A stretch of DNA of 47,410 bases from assembly GCA_002435785.1 (NCBI GenBank), contig DIUC01000072.1, positions 1-47,410 of the forward strand. Direction: 5' to 3'. A program made the translations under genes and the position numbers. This DNA is from Saprospiraceae bacterium UBA6168 (lineage in GTDB: Bacteria > Bacteroidota > Bacteroidia > Chitinophagales > Saprospiraceae). Below, piece after piece: positions 1-6,380 of the stretch. Positions within the stretch are counted from its first letter, which is position 1. Every line of letters begins with the position of its first letter. The notes under the pieces were generated by a model. It was not told the origin of the DNA, searched no databases, and worked only from the letters and a program-made list of their open reading frames with translations.

Positions 1-11
1 AAGCGACGTGG

Positions 12-57
12 ACATGACGTCGCAGGTCGTCTTCGACGATGACAAAAGCGACGTGGA
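12..57 (+). repeat. Hairpin repeat copy 1
   Basis: Unit of the form GACGTYGCAGGT, 5-bp stem, 3-nt loop, ATGACAAAAGCG. Here the stem is TCGTC (27-31) and GACGA (35-39) around TTC. It is read in frame with hsdR as the peptide MTSQVVFDDDKSDVD. Confidence 0.75.
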
Positions 58-118
58 CATGACGTCGCAGAGCCTGCCCCGAAATTTCGGGGTTGCCTAC
101 GGCAATGACAAAAGCGAC
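58..118 (+). repeat. Hairpin repeat copy 2, interrupted by a palindrome
   Basis: The left flank GACGTCGCAG (61-70) is separated from the stem TTGCC (93-97), loop TAC, GGCAA (101-105) by about 20 extra bases. The extra bases contain the perfect 16-bp palindrome CCCCGAAATTTCGGGG (77-92 by my count), so one repeat appears to have been invaded by another. Confidence 0.7.
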
Positions 119-577
119 GAGTACCGTGACATAGAACGGGAACTAAGTTTGGACGAATTCCCATCGCCCGCTGCATTGTGGGAAAAATACAAACGCTACA
201 AAGGCATCACCACCACCGAAGAAGAACGCATCGCTTCACAGGACTACTATACAGACGGCAGCGGCAGGCACCCCCGCTACTACCAGCAAATCGCTATCAA
301 CCGGACGGTAGAGGCCATCGCCAAGGGACAAAACCGGGTGATGCTCGTCATGGCCACGGGCACGGGCAAGACCTATACCGCCTTCCAAATCGTCTGGCGG
401 CTCTGGAAAGCAGGCGTCAAAAAGCGCATACTCTTCCTGGCAGACCGAAACGCCCTCATCAGCCAAACCCGCAGGGGCGATTTCAAGCATTTCAGCGACG
501 TAATGACCGTCGTGAAAAACGGCCAGGTGGATAAAAGTTACGAAATCTACCTTGCCCTATACCAGGGTCTGAGCGTT

Positions 578-654
578 GATTTGACAAATTTCCAAAATTT
601 GTCAAATCTCGGTTCAAGCGAAGATTTGACAAATCTTCAAGATTTGTCAAATCT
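578..654 (+). repeat. Tandem pair of TTTGACAAAT palindromes inside hsdR
   Basis: Two AT-rich dyads occur in tandem: 578-608 and 622-654. Each runs GATTTGACAAAT, a short centre, then ATTTGTCAAATC. They lie exactly where the helicase core of hsdR is missing and are translated as the related peptides DLTNFQNLSNL and DLTNLQDLSNL. No mobile gene is attached. Confidence 0.8.
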
Positions 655-727
655 GGCCCTGTACGGAAATCTTACCCCCAGCCTTGCCGCCAACGCAGTA
701 CCCCCTCGTGCCGAACCGACGCCCCTT

Positions 728-757
728 GTCATTGCCGAAGGCAAACCGCAACGTCAC
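728..757 (-). repeat. Hairpin repeat copy 3, inverted
   Basis: On the minus strand it reads GACGTTGCGGT, then TTGCC, loop TTC, GGCAA, then ATGACAAG. The stem occupies 732-736 and 740-744 on the plus strand. It faces copy 4, so the two form an inverted pair inside the hsdR remnant. Confidence 0.65.
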
Positions 758-784
758 GAGGGAAGCCACGACGGGGCAACACAC

Positions 785-831
785 ATGACGTCGCAGGTTG
801 CCTACGGCAATGACAAAAGCGGCGTGGACAA
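785..831 (+). repeat. Hairpin repeat copy 4
   Basis: Full-length unit with stem TTGCC (798-802), loop TAC, GGCAA (806-810) and the conserved right flank ATGACAAAAGCGGCGTG. It is translated as MTSQVAYGNDKSGVD, directly before the surviving C-terminal domain of hsdR. Confidence 0.75.
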
Positions 832-1137
832 CATGGCTTACGACCAGCCACCCCTTACACGCCGGGAGAGGGCGTTGAACGTGAAAAAGCGGGACTACTT
901 CACCAAATACGGCGAACAGGCCCGCCGGGTGCTCGAAGCACTGCTTGACAAATACGCTGACGAAGGCATCGAAAACCTCGAATCCCTCGACGTGCTGAAA
1001 GTGCGCCCCTTGACGCAGTTTGGCTCCCCCATCGAAATACTGCGGGAGTTTGGCGGGAAGGAGCGGTTTTTGGCGGCGGTGAGGGAGTTGGAGGGGGAGA
1101 TTTATCGGGTGGCTTGAAAATCAATATTAAGATAAAA

Positions 1138-2070
1138 ATGAAAGGAGCTAATAAAATCATATCACCAGTTGCTATAAATGCATTAACGGATGCATTGACA
1201 AATATTTATTGGTATAAAAATGACTTAAAAAGATTTTTAACCCAACTGATTTCAAATCAAAGCATCTTATCCCAATTAAATTGGGATGATTACAAAAGAG
1301 AGATAGTTTCAACTCTTATTACATTTTTATCAAAAAGGCAAGATACTTATCAAGCTGACTTATTAAAATTGTTAACAGAAACTTCAAAAATTAATGACTA
1401 TTCACATTTATTAAGACTTGAAGATGGGGAACAAAAAGCTAAACTGGCGAAACAATCTATTGAGGCCTTAAGAAAACAAGTTGAAGGTCATAAGGACTTA
1501 GTTGAAGAATACAAAAAACAAGAGGAGAGAAGAAAAATTGCAACTGAAAAGACAGTGCAAGTCAGAGGAGTACAGCAAAAGCTTGAAGAGATAAAATCTG
1601 AATTCTATCAGCTTGTTAGTTCCACTGATAAACAAGCAAGAGGTTATAAACTTGAAAAAATAATTAAAGAGCTATTTTCACTTTTCGACCTTGACCCTAA
1701 AGCTTCGTTTAGAATTCAAGGTGAACAAATTGATGGTGGATTTACACTTGAAAACAACGATTATCTTTTTGAGGCTAAATGGCAACAAAAACCTTGTGAC
1801 ATTCAAGACCTCGATGCTTTTAGTGGAAAATTAACCAGAAAACTGGATAATACATTAGGACTTTTTTGTTCCATTGACGGTTTTTCAGAAGATGCAGTAA
1901 CAGCACACTCTACTGGTAGAAGACTAATGATATTAATGGATGGGGCTGATTTAATGGCAGTTTTGGAAGGAAGAATAGACTTAATACAATTGTTGCTAAG
2001 GAAAAGAAAACATGCGTCTCAAACTGGAAATATCTATTTGAAAATCAATGCAATTTTAGGGTCTTCATAA
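1138..2070 (+). CDS. PD-(D/E)XK restriction-endonuclease-like protein
   Basis: Predicted 310-residue DNA nuclease of the PD-(D/E)XK fold, Mrr-like. The C-terminal half carries the family pattern: a helix with Glu in GYKLEKIIKELF, Asp199 in QIDGGF, then Glu212-x-Lys214 in LFEAKWQQ after a hydrophobic strand. Residues about 90-165 are charged and helical, probably a coiled coil. I chose ATG 1138 over an in-frame TTG at 1114 that overlaps the hsdR stop. It is much more AT-rich than the hsdR sequence on both sides and is bracketed by two different hsdR 3' ends, so it was probably acquired separately. A role in DNA defence is inferred from the fold and location; the substrate cannot be seen. Confidence 0.7.
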   Translation: MKGANKIISPVAINALTDALTNIYWYKNDLKRFLTQLISNQSILSQLNWDDYKREIVSTLITFLSKRQDTYQADLLKLLTETSKINDYSHLLRLEDGEQKAKLAKQSIEALRKQVEGHKDLVEEYKKQEERRKIATEKTVQVRGVQQKLEEIKSEFYQLVSSTDKQARGYKLEKIIKELFSLFDLDPKASFRIQGEQIDGGFTLENNDYLFEAKWQQKPCDIQDLDAFSGKLTRKLDNTLGLFCSIDGFSEDAVTAHSTGRRLMILMDGADLMAVLEGRIDLIQLLLRKRKHASQTGNIYLKINAILGSS

Positions 2071-2115
2071 TATTCACTTAGGTTTCAACTTCAATAATCA
2101 ATAAATTCGACACGA

Positions 2116-2403
2116 ATGTCACTACCAACAAAAGAAATAACTTCATACTTTCAAGATATCATTCTTGAATACCTTAAAACGTCCCTGCTCGATAAATACG
2201 CTGACAAAGGCATCGCCAACCTTTCGAAGTGCCTAAAAGTGAGCCCCTTGAACGAATTCGGCTCCCCCATCGAAATACTGCGGGAGTTTGGCGGCAAGGA
2301 GCGGTTTTTGGCGGCGGTGAGGGGGTTGGAGGAGAGATTTATCAAGTGGCGTGAGCTTTCTAAGGTACAAACAAACAGCAATGTTTTTTTAATAACAATT
2401 TAA
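2116..2403 (+). pseudogene. hsdR: Second, divergent hsdR 3'-end fragment
   Basis: From about 2185 this stretch encodes SLLDKYADKGIANL and then GSPIEILREFGGKERFLAAVR, the C-terminal signature of HsdR. It matches the tail of the first remnant (940-1110) almost exactly over the last 75 bp, but the part before (AKCLKVSPLNEF region) differs at many positions, so it is a diverged copy and not a fresh duplication. The short open frame (95 aa) that contains it starts with unrelated sequence and ends with unrelated sequence. It is unlikely to be functional. Confidence 0.75.
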
Positions 2404-2414
2404 AATGATTAAAA

Positions 2415-3971
2415 ATGAAGACTCAATTAATTTCTATCTTGTTTTTCTTTTTCATCCCTTCTTTATTAATTTCTCAAGAGAAATTTGAAAGCTTGCCAAA
2501 CAATTGGCTTATTGATGTTACTTCGACAAGATTAAACTCCACTGTTGGCAATGGAGATAAATCTTCTGTAGAATTGTATTCTATGAGTGGGTACTTAATT
2601 AGTCCAAAAATAAAAAACATTGATAATGTAACATTTTTTATAAGAATTGCTCAATTTATTGATGAATATGATTTGGCGGTTGAATATTCCAGAGATAAGG
2701 TCAATTGGGTGGAAAAAAATTCATATCCGCAAAGATTTGATAAAAATAAATACTCAGAAGACTGGAAGAATCTCTTTAATTCATTTACGGTAAATATAAA
2801 GGAAGAAGGCGAGGGATATATTCGGTGGAGTTTTAAAAATTACAAATCTGGGACACTTCTTATTGATGAAATTAGTTTTGCAGAATTATCAACTACACAA
2901 ATAGCGCAGATTGTCACCATAAATGATATAAGTATTCTTAAAGCGGGGATTGATGCGGATATTGAAATGGTTACGTTTAATCAAGCACAGGCGCAGTTTA
3001 ATAACGCTTCTGAATCGTACAGTCAAAATATTAACTTGATAGTGAATTTGATAAATAAGACTAGAACTATTAAGATTACATCCGAAACAGCAAGCAAACT
3101 TGCAACTCGAAACCAGATGACAAATCCTATGAGTTATGATGGGTTTAAAAGTATTGTTGAGAATGTAAAAAAATATTTACCTTCAGTAAAGAAGGTTCAA
3201 CTTTCAGATATTTTAACCCTTGTTCAAAAGCCCTTACAAATAGCTGATAAAGTACTATTGGGTGGAGCTTTGTCAACATTTTCTAACATTTTTAAGAATT
3301 TGGTTGGTGATGCCTTTTCACCTGCAAATCTTAAGGAGCAAAAAGGATTTCTTGAAAAGACTTCAGATATTGAAAAAAGTGGGCTGGATATATACAATAG
3401 GACTAAGACTTTTTTATCTGTATTAACTGCCGAAAATGATAAAGTCAATAGACTCAATTTAAGCATTGAGGAGTCAGCTGTTTTAAGTAGCAATCAATTA
3501 GTAGAGCTTGAATCATTCTTGATTGAATACCTTAAATTGACAAAAATTGAAGATCAAGAATTAATTAATAGTTTGTCACTTGGTCAAAAATCAGCAATTG
3601 ATAAAGCTAAGGAATTAAGTATTGATTTTTTTACAAATTCAATTACAACGGAAAGTTTTACAAAAAACGACCAAAAGCTAACCGATATTCAAAAAAAAAT
3701 ATTGCGAACAACTACTGTCTATATAAACAAAGCAGAGTTGTTAAAAGAAAAGTATGAAAAACTTGCATTAAAATTATTATCATTTTACAATGATTTTAAA
3801 AGTGATGTGAACTCACCCAATCCTTTTTACAACGCAGAAACAAAAACTTACTTAATAGACCAAGCTACTGCAGATACATGGGCTGGTATGCAGCAAAGTA
3901 TACAAACAGATTTTGATTTATTAATTTCAACTTTTAAAAGATCTTATACTGAACCTAACTTGTACGATTGA
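2415..3971 (+). CDS. Secreted protein, beta-sandwich plus long helical region, unknown function
   Basis: A 518-residue protein with a clear signal peptide (MKTQLISILFFFFIPSLLISQ). Residues about 25-160 look like an extracellular jelly-roll domain of the kind found in Bacteroidota surface proteins (repeated W and F strands, LLIDEISFAEL at the end). Residues about 165-518 are mostly helical and rich in N, S, K and L, with no motif I recognise. No T9SS sorting tail is present. The gene is AT-rich like the nuclease gene at 1138 and sits between the hsdR and hsdM remnants, so it may be cargo of the same acquired segment. I do not recognise a function. Confidence 0.6.
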   Translation: MKTQLISILFFFFIPSLLISQEKFESLPNNWLIDVTSTRLNSTVGNGDKSSVELYSMSGYLISPKIKNIDNVTFFIRIAQFIDEYDLAVEYSRDKVNWVEKNSYPQRFDKNKYSEDWKNLFNSFTVNIKEEGEGYIRWSFKNYKSGTLLIDEISFAELSTTQIAQIVTINDISILKAGIDADIEMVTFNQAQAQFNNASESYSQNINLIVNLINKTRTIKITSETASKLATRNQMTNPMSYDGFKSIVENVKKYLPSVKKVQLSDILTLVQKPLQIADKVLLGGALSTFSNIFKNLVGDAFSPANLKEQKGFLEKTSDIEKSGLDIYNRTKTFLSVLTAENDKVNRLNLSIEESAVLSSNQLVELESFLIEYLKLTKIEDQELINSLSLGQKSAIDKAKELSIDFFTNSITTESFTKNDQKLTDIQKKILRTTTVYINKAELLKEKYEKLALKLLSFYNDFKSDVNSPNPFYNAETKTYLIDQATADTWAGMQQSIQTDFDLLISTFKRSYTEPNLYD

Positions 3972-4201
3972 TTTAAGCTAAACTATAGTTCAGCTTCAAT
4001 CTTTTACAAATAAGAATCTAATTTTCAGAAAGTGTTTAGCAAAGCTGCGTTTGCTACATGTGAATCAAGCTCACTGAAAGCATCGCCTTGCTCTACAATT
4101 GCTTGAACCATTCTTTTTGCGAATTAAAAGTGCCGGATAAATGAGCAAGCCATCCCCAATTCCCCCTATCTTCACCCCCCAAATTCAAAACTCAACCATT
4201 C

Positions 4202-4611
4202 ATGCCCAACCTTTCCAGCTTAATCAAATCCATCCGAGACATCATGCGGGAAGACCGTGGCCTCTCCGGCGATGGCCAGCGCATCGAGCAATTGGCTTGG
4301 ATGCTGTTCCTGAAAATCATGGACGACAAGGACCAGGAGCAGGAAATCCTGCACGACGACTACGTGTCGCCCGTGCCATCGGAGTTTCAGTGGCGCAACT
4401 GGGCGGCTCCCGAGCACTCGGGACTGAGGGCATCACCGGGGACGAGTTGCAGCAGTTCATTGACCAGCGGCTGTTCCCGGCGCTGCGGGACTTACCTGCG
4501 CACGACCCCCGCTCGTTCATGGTGCGGGAGGTGTTCGAGGGCAACAACAACTACATGAAGAGCGGCACCAGTTTTTTCAAGTATGCTTTCAGCAGCATCA
4601 AAGTCACTTAG
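4202..4611 (+). pseudogene. hsdM: hsdM 5' remnant, frameshifted and truncated
   Basis: HsdM is the adenine methyltransferase subunit of type I systems. From ATG 4202 the protein begins as a normal HsdM N-terminal domain (SLIKSIRDIMREDRGLSGDGQRIEQLAWMLFLKIMDD, then EFQWRNWAA). Near 4408-4423 the frame shifts by one base at the near-palindrome TCCCGAGCACTCGGGA. Homology continues in the other frame (GITGDELQQFIDQRLFPALRDL, then NNYMKSGT) and then stops near 4566, where the MITE-bearing direct repeat begins. The catalytic NPPF motif and the rest of the gene are missing. The same strand and order as hsdR suggest one former R-M operon. Confidence 0.88.
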
Positions 4612-4785
4612 TCCTTGCAAGTTTGCAACTTGCAAGGCTACGCATGAACGGCTTTGCAGGCTTTATTTTACGTCAAAGCCTGAATTTGCGCCCAAGAAAT
4701 GAATGCCTATTTGTCAATGCCGAGCCTTGCAAGTTGCAAACTTGCAAGGACTTAGTTTAATTATAATCCGGTTCAACTGTGCCCT
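4569..4785 (+). repeat. Long direct repeat, copy A
   Basis: About 217 bp repeated at 4909-5125 with roughly ten differences by eye, at an offset of 340 bp. It contains MITE-like unit A plus about 35 bp before it and 30 bp after it. Its first bases overlap the end of the hsdM remnant. Confidence 0.9.
4607..4755. mobile_element. MITE-like unit A with 33-bp terminal inverted repeats
   Basis: The left terminus (4607-4639) starts CTTAGTCCTTGCAAG and the right terminus (4723-4755) is its inverse with one mismatch. Each terminus is itself nearly palindromic around TTTGCAA. The 83-bp core has no coding potential. No target duplication could be assigned. Confidence 0.65.
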
Positions 4786-4830
4786 ATATTATAAAGGTAC
4801 ACGGATTTAGTAAGGTGTAAAAGATAACTT

Positions 4831-4900
4831 GTTTAGAAGGTTTAAAGAAGTTTAGCAGGTTTAGCTTTAAACCTGCTAAACTTCTCTAAACCTTCTAAAC
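4831..4900. repeat. 70-nt near-perfect hairpin between the two MITE units
   Basis: Arms of 33 bp (4831-4863 and 4868-4900) differ at one position, around a 4-nt loop. Each arm is built of three similar steps of 10-11 nt (TTTAGAAGG, TTTAAAGAAG, TTTAGCAGG). There is no T-tract and no adjacent intact gene, so it is more likely a repeat element than a terminator. Confidence 0.8.
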
Positions 4901-4908
4901 CAAAACTT

Positions 4909-5125
4909 CAGTTTTTTCAAGTATGCTTTCAGCAGTATCTAAGTCACTTAGTCCCTGCAAGTTTGCAACTTGCAAGGCTACGCATGAACGGCTTTGCAGG
5001 CTTTTCTTTAAGTCAAAGCCTGAATTTGCGCCCAAGAAATGAATGCCTATTTGTCAATGCCGAGCCTTGCAAGTTGCAAACTTGCAAGAACTTAGTTTAA
5101 TAATAATCCGATTCAACGGTGTCCC
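4909..5125 (+). repeat. Long direct repeat, copy B
   Basis: Second copy of the sequence at 4569-4785. It includes a short piece matching the DNA at the end of the hsdM remnant, which shows that the segment was duplicated after the gene was broken. Confidence 0.9.
4947..5095. mobile_element. MITE-like unit B
   Basis: Copy of unit A. The termini are 4947-4979 and 5063-5095, with small substitutions relative to unit A (CCCTGCAAG on the left, GCAAGAACTTAG on the right). Confidence 0.65.
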
Positions 5126-5484
5126 ATCCGGCAGTTAAGCTTAAAAGCGATGTGTTTGCTCAAAGCAATCGTATCGTTTGCCAACCCTTTTTAACCCAGT
5201 ACCCAATTTGCGGGTGACAAAGACAAAAAAGCGTGGAAGAGCGGCAGACCATTGGCGAGCAGCCCATTTTGGAGAAAACAAATTATGAAATTAAAAAAGA
5301 ATATTGTGTAACAGCTATTCATCAAAGGATGCCCACCTTTGCATTGAAATAATTCCGTTACTACCATCGAATTATAATCAATTAGAAGTATCACGACAAA
5401 GGTAGATTTGTTATTCGCAAGGTTTGCGAATCATTGAGAGTCAAGGCTTTGTACCTTAATCACCATCATATATTGAGGAACTAC
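5126..5484. other. Gap without recognisable gene
   Basis: No open frame with family resemblance was seen on either strand. Only the candidate promoter just downstream stands out. The stretch may be further eroded restriction-locus DNA. Confidence 0.5.
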
Positions 5485-5517
5485 TTTGAGTGCTTACTTT
5501 TAAATATTATATTTTTG
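5485..5517 (+). promoter_or_regulatory. Bacteroidota-type promoter candidate
   Basis: TTTG at 5485-5488 and TATTTTTG at 5510-5517 fit the TTTG / TAnnTTTG consensus with a 21-bp spacer. It would start transcription about 13 bases before the ATG at 5537. Confidence 0.45.
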
Positions 5518-5536
5518 ATTTAAATCAAACAAGATT

Positions 5537-6229
5537 ATGAAAAAAGCAATTTTCTTATTCACATTCGCCATGTTCGCTATTTCTTTAGCGGCACAAGATG
5601 GGGCATTTCAGCCTACCCAGCGTGGCAATTTTGTTATTGGTTCACGTATTGGTTTTTCAACTGCGAAATCAACCATTGAGGTGGAATCAACAACAGGTAC
5701 TGTCAAGGGTGACGGCGGTAGTTCTTCGCAATTCAACTTAGCGCCGGGTATTGGTTATTTCTTTGCCAATAACCTTGTATTGGGTGTCGGTATGGATTGG
5801 CTCAGAACAAACAGCGAAACTGGGGTAGATGTAAGTGGAGGAACATCAACACCTCAAGAATCAAGCAACAACAATGTCCTTTTCGGGCCTTTCATGCGCT
5901 ATTTTATCCCATTTGGTGATGGCACAGCGTTTTTCCTTGGTTCATCGGTAAGTTTCGGCAACTCCAAAAACCAATTTACGGGCAACGATAACGTAACGCA
6001 GTCCATCAGCACCAGCTTATTGACCATCGGTGTTGGTCCCGGTTTTACGATTTTTTCCAGAAACGGTGTGGCACTTGAAGCATTGGCAAAATACAATTTT
6101 GCAAAAAGCGACAGTGAGATTGATATACAAGGCGTAAAAAGGTCGTCGCAGGCATGGACAAATGCTATTGACTTCTCCGTGGGCCTCCAATATTATTTTG
6201 GTGGGTTTAGAACCGCCACCAGCAATTAA
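5537..6229 (+). CDS. Outer-membrane beta-barrel protein
   Basis: A 230-residue protein with a signal peptide (MKKAIFLFTFAMFAISLAAQ). The rest is alternating hydrophobic and polar strands typical of a small 8-stranded barrel: GNFVIGSRIGF, LAPGIGYFFANNLVLGVGM, VLFGPFMRYFIPFG, AFFLGSSVSFG, GVGPGFTIF, VALEALAKYNF and a final strand FSVGLQYYFGGF. This matches the broad outer-membrane-protein beta-barrel family of Bacteroidota; no specific ligand or pore role can be assigned. It is transcribed alone, with a promoter candidate just upstream and a strong terminator downstream. Confidence 0.8.
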   Translation: MKKAIFLFTFAMFAISLAAQDGAFQPTQRGNFVIGSRIGFSTAKSTIEVESTTGTVKGDGGSSSQFNLAPGIGYFFANNLVLGVGMDWLRTNSETGVDVSGGTSTPQESSNNNVLFGPFMRYFIPFGDGTAFFLGSSVSFGNSKNQFTGNDNVTQSISTSLLTIGVGPGFTIFSRNGVALEALAKYNFAKSDSEIDIQGVKRSSQAWTNAIDFSVGLQYYFGGFRTATSN

Positions 6230-6294
6230 ATCAAGCTGGCACAAGGTCTAAACATACAGTCCCAATAGGGCTTCCAAGTTGCTACCCAGCAAAG

Positions 6295-6328
6295 AAAAAA
6301 GCCCCCGGCATCAACCGGGGGCTTTTTT
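6295..6328. terminator. Bidirectional rho-independent terminator
   Basis: Perfect stem AAAAAAGCCCCCGG / CCGGGGGCTTTTTT around CATCAA. It separates the barrel gene on the plus strand from the large gene ending at 6381 on the minus strand and can serve both. Confidence 0.92.
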
Positions 6329-6380
6329 AGTGCACGCTTCAAAACGTTAGACGAACAGCTCCTAACCAAGAATTGTGGCT

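Larger units (their letters stand above)
1..1117 (+). pseudogene. hsdR: hsdR remnant, type I restriction endonuclease subunit R
   Basis: HsdR is the motor and nuclease subunit of type I restriction enzymes. The frame is open to the left edge, so the true start lies outside the window; a GTG at 8 is only the first in-window start. From about 120 to 560 it encodes the usual linker and first helicase half (FPSPAALWEKY, then RYYQQIAINR, then Walker A MATGTGKT at 350-373 and LFLADRNALI). After LALYQGL near 565 the homology stops: the DECH box and second helicase domain, some 400 residues, are missing. About 300 bp of palindromic sequence fills the gap. From about 850 the normal C-terminal domain resumes (PLTRRERALNVKKRD through FGGKERFLAAVRELE). 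Hairpin repeats also sit in frame upstream of the helicase part (12-118). Without motif II it cannot be an active translocase. Reading frame kept open despite the damage is odd. Confidence 0.85.

Noticed and set aside
4607..5095. CRISPR array
   Set aside because: Only two long copies with inverted ends occur; there are no short regularly spaced repeats and no cas genes.
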